This document shows positions 35,751 through 44,215 of a stretch of DNA of 64,000 nt, piece after piece (position 1 is the stretch's first letter; the number at the start of each line of letters is the position of its first letter). This DNA comes from Nitrosomonas ureae. Lineage in GTDB: Bacteria; Pseudomonadota; Gammaproteobacteria; Burkholderiales; Nitrosomonadaceae. The stretch covers positions 372,001-436,000 of the forward strand of contig NZ_CP013341.1 of assembly GCF_001455205.1 (NCBI RefSeq), read 5' to 3'. A program made the translations under genes and the position numbers. The notes under the pieces were generated by a model that saw only the letters and a program-made list of their open reading frames with translations, did no database searches and was not told the DNA's origin.

Positions 35751-36412
35751 AGCTTATGTCCTGACTCCGCCGAATGCAATCCATTCTGAGTCAAATTCAG
35801 CACTTTGTCGGCCGTGGCAGCCGCTATATGAGAATGCGTCACGATAATGCCGGTCGCACCATTCGCTTTGATTTCCCTGCGCATTAGCTGAAGAATTTGA
35901 TGCGCGGTGTCCGGATCAAGATTACCCGTAGGTTCGTCCGCCAGTACCAATCGTGGCCGATGAATTAATGCACGTGCAATGGCAACACGCTGCAGTTCGC
36001 CACCGGACAACTGGCGCGGGAAATGATGTCCGCGACCATGCAGCCCCACTTGCTCCAGCATCTGATTCACGCAATCCGTAGCTATACCATTCAACAACAG
36101 TGGCAATGCGATATTCTGCGCCAGCGTCAAATGAGGCAATACGTGGAATGCCTGAAAGATGAAACCAAACTGTTCGCGTCGCAATAGCGTCGCGGCATCA
36201 TCATGCATGGATGAAATGGCAACCCCGTTAATGCGAATTTCACCGGAATCCGGAGAATCCAAACCGGCAATCAGATTCAACAACGTCGATTTGCCCACAC
36301 CCGATTCGCCCATAATCGCGACATACTCGCCCGCATTCAATGTGTAGCTCAAGTTGACCAGCACCTTCCGATCTTCAGCGTAACCTTTGGTAATGTTGTG
36401 TAACTCCAGCAT
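35747..36412 (-). CDS. ABC transporter ATP-binding protein (LolD-like)
   Basis: A 221-residue ATPase of the MacB/LolD class. Walker A is GESGVGKST (35-43), the signature is LSGGELQR and Walker B is LVLADEPTGNLD. It energises the double-FtsX permease encoded immediately downstream with a four-base overlap. First gene of the operon, starting at ATG 36412. The substrate is unknown; the family usually moves lipids, lipoproteins or peptides. Confidence 0.9.
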   Translation of the reverse strand: MLELHNITKGYAEDRKVLVNLSYTLNAGEYVAIMGESGVGKSTLLNLIAGLDSPDSGEIRINGVAISSMHDDAATLLRREQFGFIFQAFHVLPHLTLAQNIALPLLLNGIATDCVNQMLEQVGLHGRGHHFPRQLSGGELQRVAIARALIHRPRLVLADEPTGNLDPDTAHQILQLMRREIKANGATGIIVTHSHIAAATADKVLNLTQNGLHSAESGHKL

Positions 36413-36433
36413 ATTCGATAATACCCCGGCAAT

Positions 36434-36604
36434 TCATTGAAAATAGATGGCCAGCGATGCTGAAAAAAGCAGTGCATGTATCGCCCGACCAAGGTATGCT
36501 TTAACTGTATCACGATAATTAATTAATCGCGGACACTTCTGGAAACCCAAAATGCAGAAGGGGGCAGATATGAGCAGAAAAGCAAAGAAATAGTGATGCC
36601 ACAT
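36434..36604 (-). CDS. Possible small membrane protein (56 residues)
   Basis: An ORF starting at the ATG at 36604 (MWHHYFFAFLLISAP...), with hydrophobic stretches at the N- and C-terminal ends and a polar middle (QKCPRLINYRDTVK). A weak AAGG precedes it. It lies just upstream of the ABC operon on the same strand. The composition is plausible for a two-pass membrane protein, but nothing confirms expression. It could equally be a chance ORF. Confidence 0.28.
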   Translation of the reverse strand: MWHHYFFAFLLISAPFCILGFQKCPRLINYRDTVKAYLGRAIHALLFSASLAIYFQ

Positions 36605-36705
36605 AATTCTATATACCTTATTCAAGGTGTTTTTTTACGATTCATTTAGCATTGTAAATGCGTTGGGATTTTAAGAAGAGTTCGTTCAATAATAGGAGAA
36701 AAATC

Positions 36706-36987
36706 ATGGCACGAGCCAGCGCACGCCATATCTTGGTTAAAACTGAAGAACAATGTAACAACCTCAAAGCTGAAATTGAAAGTGGCGCCGATTTTGGCAC
36801 ACTGGCCCAGGAACACTCGTTATGTCCATCCGGGAAACAAGGTGGTGAACTGGGTGAATTCGGTCGTGGACAGATGGTGCAGGAATTCGATACTGTCGTT
36901 TTCAGCGCGCCGGTCGGTGAAGTGCAGGGTCCGGTTAAGACACAGTTTGGCTATCATCTTTTAGAAGTGACTCAACGCAGCGATTGA
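36706..36987 (+). CDS. ppiC: Peptidyl-prolyl cis-trans isomerase C (parvulin)
   Basis: A 93-residue single-domain parvulin, the same length as E. coli PpiC, catalysing proline isomerisation. HILVK, GADFGTLAQEHSLCPSGKQGG, LGEFGRGQMV and QFGYHLLEV are the family landmarks; the conserved Cys and His of the active site are present. AGGAG precedes the ATG at 36706 at seven bases; the frame also runs upstream but without a ribosome binding site. The acyltransferase-like gene follows after 40 bases on the same strand and may be co-transcribed. Confidence 0.95.
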   Translation: MARASARHILVKTEEQCNNLKAEIESGADFGTLAQEHSLCPSGKQGGELGEFGRGQMVQEFDTVVFSAPVGEVQGPVKTQFGYHLLEVTQRSD

Positions 36988-37027
36988 TGTTTACAAAACT
37001 ATTGATCGCGAACCACCCAATCGGAAT

Positions 37028-37558
37028 ATGCCGGATAAATCATCTGCGACTCAAATTGACGCTTCCAAGATTCGTCTTCTGACGGGAATCAACCCTGCGC
37101 AAGCGCTTGGATTCGCGGTCAGTTATTTGATGACTAAACCGGCTTTTGCGCGCCTGCCGTTCGGGCACTGGTCCCGTATATTGGTCGGACAAATTAACCG
37201 TGGCCACTATCTGATCGCATCGGATAATGGAGGCATTGTGGGGTTCCTTGGTTGGGCGCTAACCACTCGGGAAAAAGGCGAAATGTGGCTTGCGGAACAA
37301 GGTGAGCTTTCCTTCGAGGATAGCAAAGCCGGTGAGATCTTGCTAATCAATGCATGGGCATCGGAATCGAACGAAGTCACGCACCTGCTGCTCGAACGCT
37401 TACGCGAGATCGGGCGCGCCCAGAAAATGGTTTATTTCAAGCGCCATTACCCGGACGGGCGCACCCGTCCGGGCCGCCTCAGCGTTAATACTTTCGTCGA
37501 TGCGCACATACACGCTGCTCGATTCGGCGAAAAATTCGACAACTCACCGACTCCATAA
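37028..37558 (+). CDS. HlyC/RtxC-like toxin-activating acyltransferase homologue, divergent
   Basis: A 176-residue protein that aligns without gaps through its first 60 aligned residues to HlyC, the enzyme that acylates RTX toxins from acyl-ACP. The shared frame runs from ALGFAVSYLMTKPAFARLP to GFLGWALTTREKGEMWL. The catalytic His of HlyC (His23, in PLHRNWP) is Phe40 here (PAFARLP). The catalytic Asp (Asp92) region reads INAWASES, with Asn or Ala at the Asp place. It may be inactive, or use other residues such as His47. Two genes away is an RTX calcium-binding protein. The ATG at 37028 lacks a strong ribosome binding site. Confidence 0.72.
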   Translation: MPDKSSATQIDASKIRLLTGINPAQALGFAVSYLMTKPAFARLPFGHWSRILVGQINRGHYLIASDNGGIVGFLGWALTTREKGEMWLAEQGELSFEDSKAGEILLINAWASESNEVTHLLLERLREIGRAQKMVYFKRHYPDGRTRPGRLSVNTFVDAHIHAARFGEKFDNSPTP

Positions 37559-37796
37559 CAAGAATAGCTTGGTTACTTCCGTATCTCTTTCTTCCTTAGA
37601 AACGGGCACCCCAACGCTCCAATCACTCAGGATTGCTTGAATGGCAAATTACCTCATAATGACTCAACTGGAAATCATTCCGGTTCTGTGATTTTTCTCA
37701 CACGTGGCATAAAGAATATTTAGTAATCTGATATGTAATGATCTTAATCTATCAGTTGATAGGCAAATCATTTCATTCATTTTAAGGAGATTCAAA

Positions 37797-39224
37797 ATGG
37801 CTATAGTCAATGGAACAGCTAATAATGACACAATCACATTTGCATTTATATCGCCCGGTGTTTCCGGATTTCCAACACAATTAGCCGATACTGTCAGGGG
37901 TTTCGGCGGTAACGATACCATCAGCAGCGCGGGCGGCCCGGATACTGTTTTTGGTGGTGCCGGTGCTGACAATATCAGCGGCAACGGTGGTAACGATACG
38001 CTCAATGGCGATGGCGGCAATGATATCATCGACGGCGGCGCAAACAATGACACCATCAACGGGGGTGACGGCAATGACGTCATATTTGGTGGCTTTGGCA
38101 GCGATACATTACGAGGAAACGCCGGCGTTGATCAACTGAACGGTGGTGGCGGCAACGACAACATTCTCTCCGATGGGGATGGTGGAGTTTATAACGGTGA
38201 TGACGGCAATGATCTGATGTTCTCAGGTATCGGTGGCGAAACCATGAATGGTGGAACGGGTGTCGACACTATTGATCATACGATTTTTAATGGAAACTAT
38301 GAGTTCAATATGGCAACCGGACTGACAAACTTTGGCGGAGAAAGCTACACCAATTTCGAAATCGCCAGAATGGGTGGGGGCAATGATACCGTGACCGGCA
38401 ATAATGCGAACAATACCATCTTTGGTGGCTTGGGCAATGACACTCTGGTGGGTGGCGGTGGCTTGGATACGTTAAATGGGGGTGCCGGTAATGACACGAT
38501 TACTTCCGATGGCGACGGCGGAACCTATAACGGCGATGCGGGTAATGATTCGATGAGATCGGGCATTGGTGGTGAAACCATGAATGGTGGAACGGGTGTC
38601 GATACTATCGACCATACGGCCTTTAATGGCAACTATGTATTCAACATGACCACCGGACTGACAAACTTTGGTGGAGAAAGCTATACCAATTTTGAAAATG
38701 CATTCATGGGAAACGGCAATGACAATGTTACCGGAAATGCCTCCAACAACACGATCAAAGGCGGTGGCGGCGCGGATACTCTGGATGGCGCAAACGGTAA
38801 CGATACAATTCTGGGCGAGGACGGCAATGACATCATTTTTGGTGGATTAGGACAAGATACTTTGATCGGGGGCGCGGGCAGGGATGTAATATCCGGCGGT
38901 GGCGGTAACGATACCTTTGACTATAATGCGCTCAGCGAAAGCGCTGTCGGCGCCAATCGGGATGTCATCAATGGATTTACTCCCGGTGTTGACGAAATTG
39001 ATCTGTCATCCATCGATGCCTTGAATGGCGGTGCTGATAATGCTTTCATTTTCCGGGGTACAAGCAATTTCAGCGGCGGTGGTGAAGTTCGATATTTTCA
39101 GGATGCGATCAATAACATGACCATTGTTCAGGCCGAGTTTGAAGGTGATGGCAATTTAGTTGTCGATATGGAGATCCAACTAAACGGGCTCCATGTACTC
39201 GCTGCTAGCGACTTTGTACTTTAG
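37797..39224 (+). CDS. RTX calcium-binding protein with serralysin-like C-terminus
   Basis: A 475-residue secreted protein dominated by GGxGxDx(L/I/V)x nonapeptide repeats (residues about 45-385), which form a calcium-stabilised beta roll. The C-terminal part FDYNALSESAVG with VINGFTPGVDEIDLSSIDA resembles the M10 C-terminal domain. The tail ends in DFVL, a type I secretion signal of the kind read by HlyB/TolC systems. No enzymatic domain is visible before the repeats. AAGGAG precedes ATG 37797. A 112-residue unit (about 125-211) is repeated near 237-323. It is not an obvious haemolysin, and lacks a pore-forming domain. Confidence 0.9.
   Translation: MAIVNGTANNDTITFAFISPGVSGFPTQLADTVRGFGGNDTISSAGGPDTVFGGAGADNISGNGGNDTLNGDGGNDIIDGGANNDTINGGDGNDVIFGGFGSDTLRGNAGVDQLNGGGGNDNILSDGDGGVYNGDDGNDLMFSGIGGETMNGGTGVDTIDHTIFNGNYEFNMATGLTNFGGESYTNFEIARMGGGNDTVTGNNANNTIFGGLGNDTLVGGGGLDTLNGGAGNDTITSDGDGGTYNGDAGNDSMRSGIGGETMNGGTGVDTIDHTAFNGNYVFNMTTGLTNFGGESYTNFENAFMGNGNDNVTGNASNNTIKGGGGADTLDGANGNDTILGEDGNDIIFGGLGQDTLIGGAGRDVISGGGGNDTFDYNALSESAVGANRDVINGFTPGVDEIDLSSIDALNGGADNAFIFRGTSNFSGGGEVRYFQDAINNMTIVQAEFEGDGNLVVDMEIQLNGLHVLAASDFVL
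38171..38430 (+). repeat. First copy of the internal duplicated unit in the RTX gene
   Basis: This stretch encodes GGVYNGDDGNDLM through VTGNNANNTIFGG and recurs 336 bases downstream (38507-38766) with few changes; the 26-base ACCATGAATGGTGGAACGGG... core is identical in both. The unit is a whole number of codons, so it keeps the frame. Confidence 0.85.
38507..38766 (+). repeat. Second copy of the internal duplicated unit in the RTX gene
   Basis: Encodes GGTYNGDAGNDSM through VTGNASNNTIKGG, paralogous to the copy 336 bases upstream. Substitutions are mainly at synonymous or repeat-tolerant positions, which points to a duplication that has been kept functional. Confidence 0.85.
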
Positions 39225-39232
39225 CTAAATTA

Positions 39233-39278
39233 AAGATAATGGATTTGTTGAAACGCTCAACAGATCCATTATCTTATT
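39233..39278 (+). terminator. Rho-independent terminator after the RTX gene
   Basis: A 19-bp stem, with one G-U pair, links AAGATAATGGATTTGTTGA (39233-39251) and TCAACAGATCCATTATCTT (39257-39275), with loop AACGC. The T-run that follows is short (TATTTC). It begins 9 bases after the stop codon. Confidence 0.72.
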
Positions 39279-39575
39279 TCATCCACTCAATTTCCTCTAT
39301 ACTTCACGATCATTTCTCACTATAACGTTTTGCTTTATTAACATTGACAAACCCGGTTAGTAATTCCATTTCTCATTTGTTACAATCATCCACATCAATC
39401 TATTGCCTCAAGACACGCTTTGGTAAACCAGAAAAAGTTTTCTGTGGCGCCTAACTCCGAGTTGCTCCAGCAAGTATCCATAGATCCCAGCAATTAACAC
39501 AAAATATCACATCGTTTCTTGGTGCAATATCGATTGCACAGGCAATGATTCCCTTTGAAAAACAATTAACAATCT
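39279..39575. other. Intergenic region between RTX gene and ABC exporter
   Basis: About 300 bases without an ORF that I support. It separates the RTX transcript from the ABC exporter, so the exporter is likely expressed from its own promoter. Confidence 0.45.
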
Positions 39576-41369
39576 ATGAAAAACTCTCAGAAAAGTACTC
39601 AAACACGCTGGCAAGCTGTCAAAATAGCAGGAAGTTTTATTGCACCTTATAAGCATCAGGTCATCTACAGTCTGTTGGCTTTATTATTCACAGCGACAAT
39701 TACGTTATCGATCGGCCAAGGCATCCGCTTACTGATAGACCAAGGATTCGCAACGCAATCCAAAGATCTTTTGAGTCAATATGTAGCGATATTTTTATTG
39801 CTGGTGATCGCTTTGGCTGCAGGCACATTTACCCGCTACTATTGGGTTACCTGGCTTGGGGAACGGGTGATTGCCGATATCCGCTGTAAGGTATTCAATC
39901 ACTTGATTCATCTGCATCCCGGCTTTTTCGAGCAAAACCGCAGTCTCGAAATCCAATCGCGTCTCACTGCTGATATGACGTTACTACAAACGGTTATCGG
40001 GTCTTCGGTTTCATTCGCGCTACGCAATTTGATTATGATGATTGGCGGTATTATCTGGCTATTCATTACCAATGCAAAACTCACCGCCCTGGTGATGATC
40101 TGCGTACCGTTGGTCGTAGCTCCGATTCTGATTTATGGTCGCCGGGTACGGCATTTATCACGCCAAAGCCAGGACAAAATTGCTGCAGTGGGCGCTTATG
40201 TCGGCGAGGTGCTCGGTCAAATCAAAACCGTACAAGCTTACAATCACCAGTCCATCGACCAATCCACATTTCACGACCAGGTCGAGGCAGCATTTGCAGT
40301 TGCCAAGCAACGCACTACCCAGCGCGCGTTACTGATCACTATCGTCATAATTCTGGTCCTCGGCGCTGTCGGATTAATGCTATGGGTGGGTGGTATGGAT
40401 GTCATCGAAGGTCGCATCAGTGCCGGAGAATTGGCCGCTTTTGTTTTCTATAGCGTCATTGTCGGCTCAGCCGTTGCCTCCATTTCCGAAGTGATTGGTG
40501 AATTGCAACGTGCCGCCGGTGCCGCAGAACGGACAGTAGAATTATTGCAAGCACAGAATCTGATTCAATCTCCTGAGCAACCTCGCCCATTACCAAAAGT
40601 ATCCGGAAATATCGCCCTTGATCAATTGTGCTTTGCCTACCCTTCGCGCCCCGAGGTGTTGGTTATCAATCAGCTATCACTCACGATCCGCGCAGGTGAA
40701 ACATTGGCACTGGTGGGTCCTTCCGGTGCAGGAAAATCCACATTATTTGACCTGCTTTTGCGTTTTTTTGATAGCCAGTCCGGCAGTATCAAACTGGAAG
40801 GAATTGATATTCGGAATGTGGATCTTCTTGCATTGCGGCAATGTTTTGCCCTGGTATCACAAAATCCGGCGCTATTTTACGGCACAATCAGCGAAAATCT
40901 TCGCTATGCCCGTCCCCACGCTACTGATACCGAAGTCGAAGCAGCTGCCAAAGCAGCTTTTGCACACGATTTCATTTGCATGCTGCCACAAGGCTATCAG
41001 ACACAATTGGGAGATTCCGGATTAGGCTTATCCGGCGGTCAGAAACAACGATTGGCGATTGCACGCGCGGTATTAGCCGATGCACCCATTTTGCTATTGG
41101 ATGAAGCCACCAGCGCGCTGGATGCACAAAGCGAGTTTTGGGTACAGCAAGCATTGCAACTTCTGATGCGCAACCGCACCACACTGGTCATTGCTCATCG
41201 TTTGGCCACGGTGCAATCCGCAGATCGGATTGCTGTGCTTGATCGCGGGCGTCTGGATGCATTGGGAACGCATGCACAATTGCTACAATCGAGCCCGTTG
41301 TATTCACAGTTAGCCGCATTGCAGTTTCAGTCACTATTACCAGCTGATTCACCGTTACCATCTGCATGA
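39576..41369 (+). CDS. ABC transporter, fused permease/ATPase (MsbA-related)
   Basis: A 597-residue half-transporter: six membrane helices (about 25-300), then an ATPase domain with Walker A GPSGAGKST (381-389), signature LSGGQKQR and Walker B LLLDEATSALD. It resembles the MsbA-related exporters of lipids or drugs. There is no N-terminal C39 peptidase-like domain, so it is not a standard HlyB partner for the RTX protein upstream, although a link to that protein cannot be excluded. Its last 43 bases overlap the convergent hopanoid phosphorylase gene on the other strand. Confidence 0.88.
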   Translation: MKNSQKSTQTRWQAVKIAGSFIAPYKHQVIYSLLALLFTATITLSIGQGIRLLIDQGFATQSKDLLSQYVAIFLLLVIALAAGTFTRYYWVTWLGERVIADIRCKVFNHLIHLHPGFFEQNRSLEIQSRLTADMTLLQTVIGSSVSFALRNLIMMIGGIIWLFITNAKLTALVMICVPLVVAPILIYGRRVRHLSRQSQDKIAAVGAYVGEVLGQIKTVQAYNHQSIDQSTFHDQVEAAFAVAKQRTTQRALLITIVIILVLGAVGLMLWVGGMDVIEGRISAGELAAFVFYSVIVGSAVASISEVIGELQRAAGAAERTVELLQAQNLIQSPEQPRPLPKVSGNIALDQLCFAYPSRPEVLVINQLSLTIRAGETLALVGPSGAGKSTLFDLLLRFFDSQSGSIKLEGIDIRNVDLLALRQCFALVSQNPALFYGTISENLRYARPHATDTEVEAAAKAAFAHDFICMLPQGYQTQLGDSGLGLSGGQKQRLAIARAVLADAPILLLDEATSALDAQSEFWVQQALQLLMRNRTTLVIAHRLATVQSADRIAVLDRGRLDALGTHAQLLQSSPLYSQLAALQFQSLLPADSPLPSA

Positions 41370-42091
41370 CAACTTTCAAGAATGAATTCGCTGGCAAATG
41401 CCGCTCCGGCGGTTTGCACGACTTTTGTCAATGTAGCACGGGCTGCGTGCATTCCTAATGCAAGATGAAACAGTGTCTTGATCGAAACCGAGCGGCCTAT
41501 CAACAATGTGATGAGACGTATAAAATCAACACCGCCATCCGGATACACCGCGCTCAACAATGCCTCCGGCGGAGAAAAATCGACCGGATCGACAATCGCA
41601 CGGATAGCGACAAATGGAATGCCTGCGTCAGCCGCTACTTTTGCCACAGCCGCGCTTTCCATATCAGCCGCACAAGCACCAACTGTCTCACCCAACGCAA
41701 GCTTCTCCTGCCTGGATGTCAAAGGTGCCTCACTGGATGCGAGAATCCCACCGGTAACAGTCAAGTGCGCTGACAGCAAATGCTCCAGACGATTACGCCA
41801 CTCCAGATTTACCGGCAGGCTTTCTCCATCCACTGCAATGGATTCAGGCAACACCAGATCGCCGGGAATCAGTTTATCATCCAATGCGGCAGCGACACCA
41901 AAACTCACCAATGCATTGACACCAAACTCGCGCAATTTCAGCGCTGCTCCGCGTGCTGCATTGCTTCCCATGCTACTAAGGCACAAACGGGTTCTCTCTC
42001 CCGCATTCACCACCTGATAAACAGGAATGCGCAAATTCACTATACAAGTTGCCTCAGACTTTAGCGCTGAAACAACACCGATTACGTTCAA
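41327..42091 (-). CDS. hpnG: Hopanoid-associated phosphorylase
   Basis: A 254-residue nucleoside phosphorylase/hydrolase-fold protein of the HpnG type, which releases adenine from adenosylhopane and so allows the ribosylhopane branch of hopanoid synthesis. The conserved LVSFGVAAALDDKLIPGDLVLPE and ADMESAAVAKVA motifs are present. The start is a TTG at 42091 overlapping the TGA of the cyclase gene (TTGA), with GGAG upstream; translation is therefore coupled. A longer frame exists but covers the end of the upstream gene. Its 3' end overlaps the ABC exporter gene by 43 bases tail to tail. Confidence 0.85.
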   Translation of the reverse strand: MNVIGVVSALKSEATCIVNLRIPVYQVVNAGERTRLCLSSMGSNAARGAALKLREFGVNALVSFGVAAALDDKLIPGDLVLPESIAVDGESLPVNLEWRNRLEHLLSAHLTVTGGILASSEAPLTSRQEKLALGETVGACAADMESAAVAKVAADAGIPFVAIRAIVDPVDFSPPEALLSAVYPDGGVDFIRLITLLIGRSVSIKTLFHLALGMHAARATLTKVVQTAGAAFASEFILESCHADGNGESAGNSD

Positions 42092-44091
42092 GCAACCGTC
42101 TCCTTTGTCTTTGTTAGAGCACGATAGCGCGCCAGTGCCCAAATTGGAAAGAATTTTGAATACCCGTGATAACGAAGATAAAAAACCCGAGGAAAACCAG
42201 GTGCAGTAAACCAAGGATCTTCCCACAAATGATCATCCGCCTGATTATGCAATAAGTAATTGATACCCCTGCGTACCGATTTACTATTGACTTCTCCAGC
42301 CGCCATCAGGCCCAGCACCGCCCAGGCGGTTTGAAATGTAGTGCTGGTCTCAAGAAATTGTCCGGCCAGCTGTGGATCCAGATAGGAATCATTCGTTTCA
42401 CCCCAGCCGCCGTCGACTCTTTGTACGGACTCTAACCACTTAACGGCGCGGCGCACCGATGTATGCTGCATATCAAAGTTGGCCAACTGAAAAGCTTCCA
42501 ACACTGACCAGGTGCCATAAATATAATTGGTACCCCAGCGTCCGAACCATGATCCATTTTTCTCCTGCTCCCGCAGCAGAAAACTGATGCCGCGCCAAAC
42601 TTCACGTTGATGTTTCCCATATTTTCCCAACAAGCCGACACAACGCGCCGTCACATCACTTGTCGGAGGATCTATCAATGCACCGTGATCGGCAAAAGGA
42701 ATTTCATTCAAATAATGATAGGTATTATCAATATCGAAAGCCGCAAAGCCACCATTACGTGATTGCATTCCCGCCAGCCAATTCGCTGCGCGATCCAAGG
42801 GTTTCTGGTAACGTTGCGAATCGCTTTGATCCAGTGCCCAGGCCACGGCAGCGGTGTCATCAAGATCAGGATAATGCGGATTCGCATATTGAAATGCCCA
42901 ACCGCCCCCTGGCAAATCCGGCCGTTTGTCGCGCCAATCACCCGGTTCATCCAAAACCTGTTGCTCAACCAACCAATCCAGTGCTTTTAGTAGAGACTCC
43001 TGATTTGCTGCTGGATCTTCCTGCAATGCCAAACATGTCAATACTGTATCCCAAACGGGTGAGGTACAGGGCTGACACCAAGCACGCTCCCCTTCGTCAA
43101 CTAATAACCCTCGTAGCGCATTACGGCATTGTACGCGGCTGGGATGGTCATACGCATAACCCAGCAATGCCAGCGATTCATGTGCGTTAACCATTGCAGG
43201 AAAGATAGCTCCAATTCCACACTCGCCATTCAAACGCTCAAGTGTCCAATTTTCCGCTTTACTTATCGAATATTGGCGTATAGCTTGGGGAAGCTTGGGC
43301 TCGACACGTGACAAAACTCGTTCGACCAGCATGAAAGCACGCTTCAACCAGGTATCCGCTTGCGGAAAATAATTCTTTTCCTGTTCGGGCGGCACAATAA
43401 ATAATTCACGGATATCCACATTGCGCGGATTGATTGCACGTGCTTTGATCGTACACAAAATAGACAAGGGAATCATTACAGTGCGTGACCAGTAAGATAC
43501 TTTGCTGATATGAAACGGAAACCAACTGGGTAGCAATATCAATTCCGTAGGCACAACCGGCACTCCGCTCCATGGAATCTGCTCATACATGGCTAACAGC
43601 AAACGAGTAAAAACATTGGCTTTAGCCGCACCGCCACGTTCCAGAATAGCTTCGCGAGCACGTATCATGTGCGCTGCATCGGAAGAATCGCCCACCAGCT
43701 TCAGGGCATAGTAAGATTTAATGGTACAGCTGATATCAAATGCACCGCCATAATATAATGGCCATCCACCATGGGCAGGATCCTGCTTTTCCCGAATGAA
43801 ACGGGCAATTTTATTCTCCAGAATGACATCGATTTCATCCATGAAGTGCATCATCAGAATATATTCTGCTGGAATTGTACAATCCGCCTCCAGCGGAAAA
43901 CACCAATGGCCATCAGGTTTCTGTAGCGTCAACATGGCCGAACGAGCTTGTGTAAACTTATTTTCCAGCTCTTCTACATTGATTTCATCCTGATTCAGAT
44001 TGGATACTGAATACGTTGAAGACATTACATCATTCACAGTAAACCCCTCCGGTTGCCGCGATATATCCGATATTCTCTGTGACCCATCCAT
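42088..44091 (-). CDS. shc: Squalene--hopene cyclase
   Basis: A 667-residue cyclase that turns squalene into hopene and hopanol at the membrane. The catalytic acidic motif DLDDTA (residues 409-414) matches the DXDDTA consensus, and repeated QW-type motifs (GGWAFQY, NGGFAAFD, DGGWGETND) are present throughout. The N-terminal AGGA lies just before the ATG at 44091. Downstream it overlaps hpnG, making a two-gene hopanoid unit, while MlaA lies 120 bases upstream on the same strand. Confidence 0.95.
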   Translation of the reverse strand: MDGSQRISDISRQPEGFTVNDVMSSTYSVSNLNQDEINVEELENKFTQARSAMLTLQKPDGHWCFPLEADCTIPAEYILMMHFMDEIDVILENKIARFIREKQDPAHGGWPLYYGGAFDISCTIKSYYALKLVGDSSDAAHMIRAREAILERGGAAKANVFTRLLLAMYEQIPWSGVPVVPTELILLPSWFPFHISKVSYWSRTVMIPLSILCTIKARAINPRNVDIRELFIVPPEQEKNYFPQADTWLKRAFMLVERVLSRVEPKLPQAIRQYSISKAENWTLERLNGECGIGAIFPAMVNAHESLALLGYAYDHPSRVQCRNALRGLLVDEGERAWCQPCTSPVWDTVLTCLALQEDPAANQESLLKALDWLVEQQVLDEPGDWRDKRPDLPGGGWAFQYANPHYPDLDDTAAVAWALDQSDSQRYQKPLDRAANWLAGMQSRNGGFAAFDIDNTYHYLNEIPFADHGALIDPPTSDVTARCVGLLGKYGKHQREVWRGISFLLREQEKNGSWFGRWGTNYIYGTWSVLEAFQLANFDMQHTSVRRAVKWLESVQRVDGGWGETNDSYLDPQLAGQFLETSTTFQTAWAVLGLMAAGEVNSKSVRRGINYLLHNQADDHLWEDPWFTAPGFPRVFYLRYHGYSKFFPIWALARYRALTKTKETVA

Positions 44092-44215
44092 ATATTCCTA
44101 AGCGCTCATATCTATTGTAAATTTAAAATAAAAGGTGTCTGTTAACGAAATCGGCTGTATTGTTGTTCGGGTACTCAATACCTTATGAAGTAAAATAAAA
44201 TCAAAAGCAGGAACA

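Noticed and set aside
37664..38083. Proline/serine-rich minus-strand ORF of 139 codons
   Set aside because: It is the antisense of the repetitive glycine-rich RTX coding sequence, so the composition is an artefact of the repeats.
39576..41369. HlyB-type RTX exporter
   Set aside because: The protein is a fused six-helix/ATPase exporter, but has no N-terminal C39-like domain and no HlyD/TolC partner nearby, so I call it MsbA-related only.
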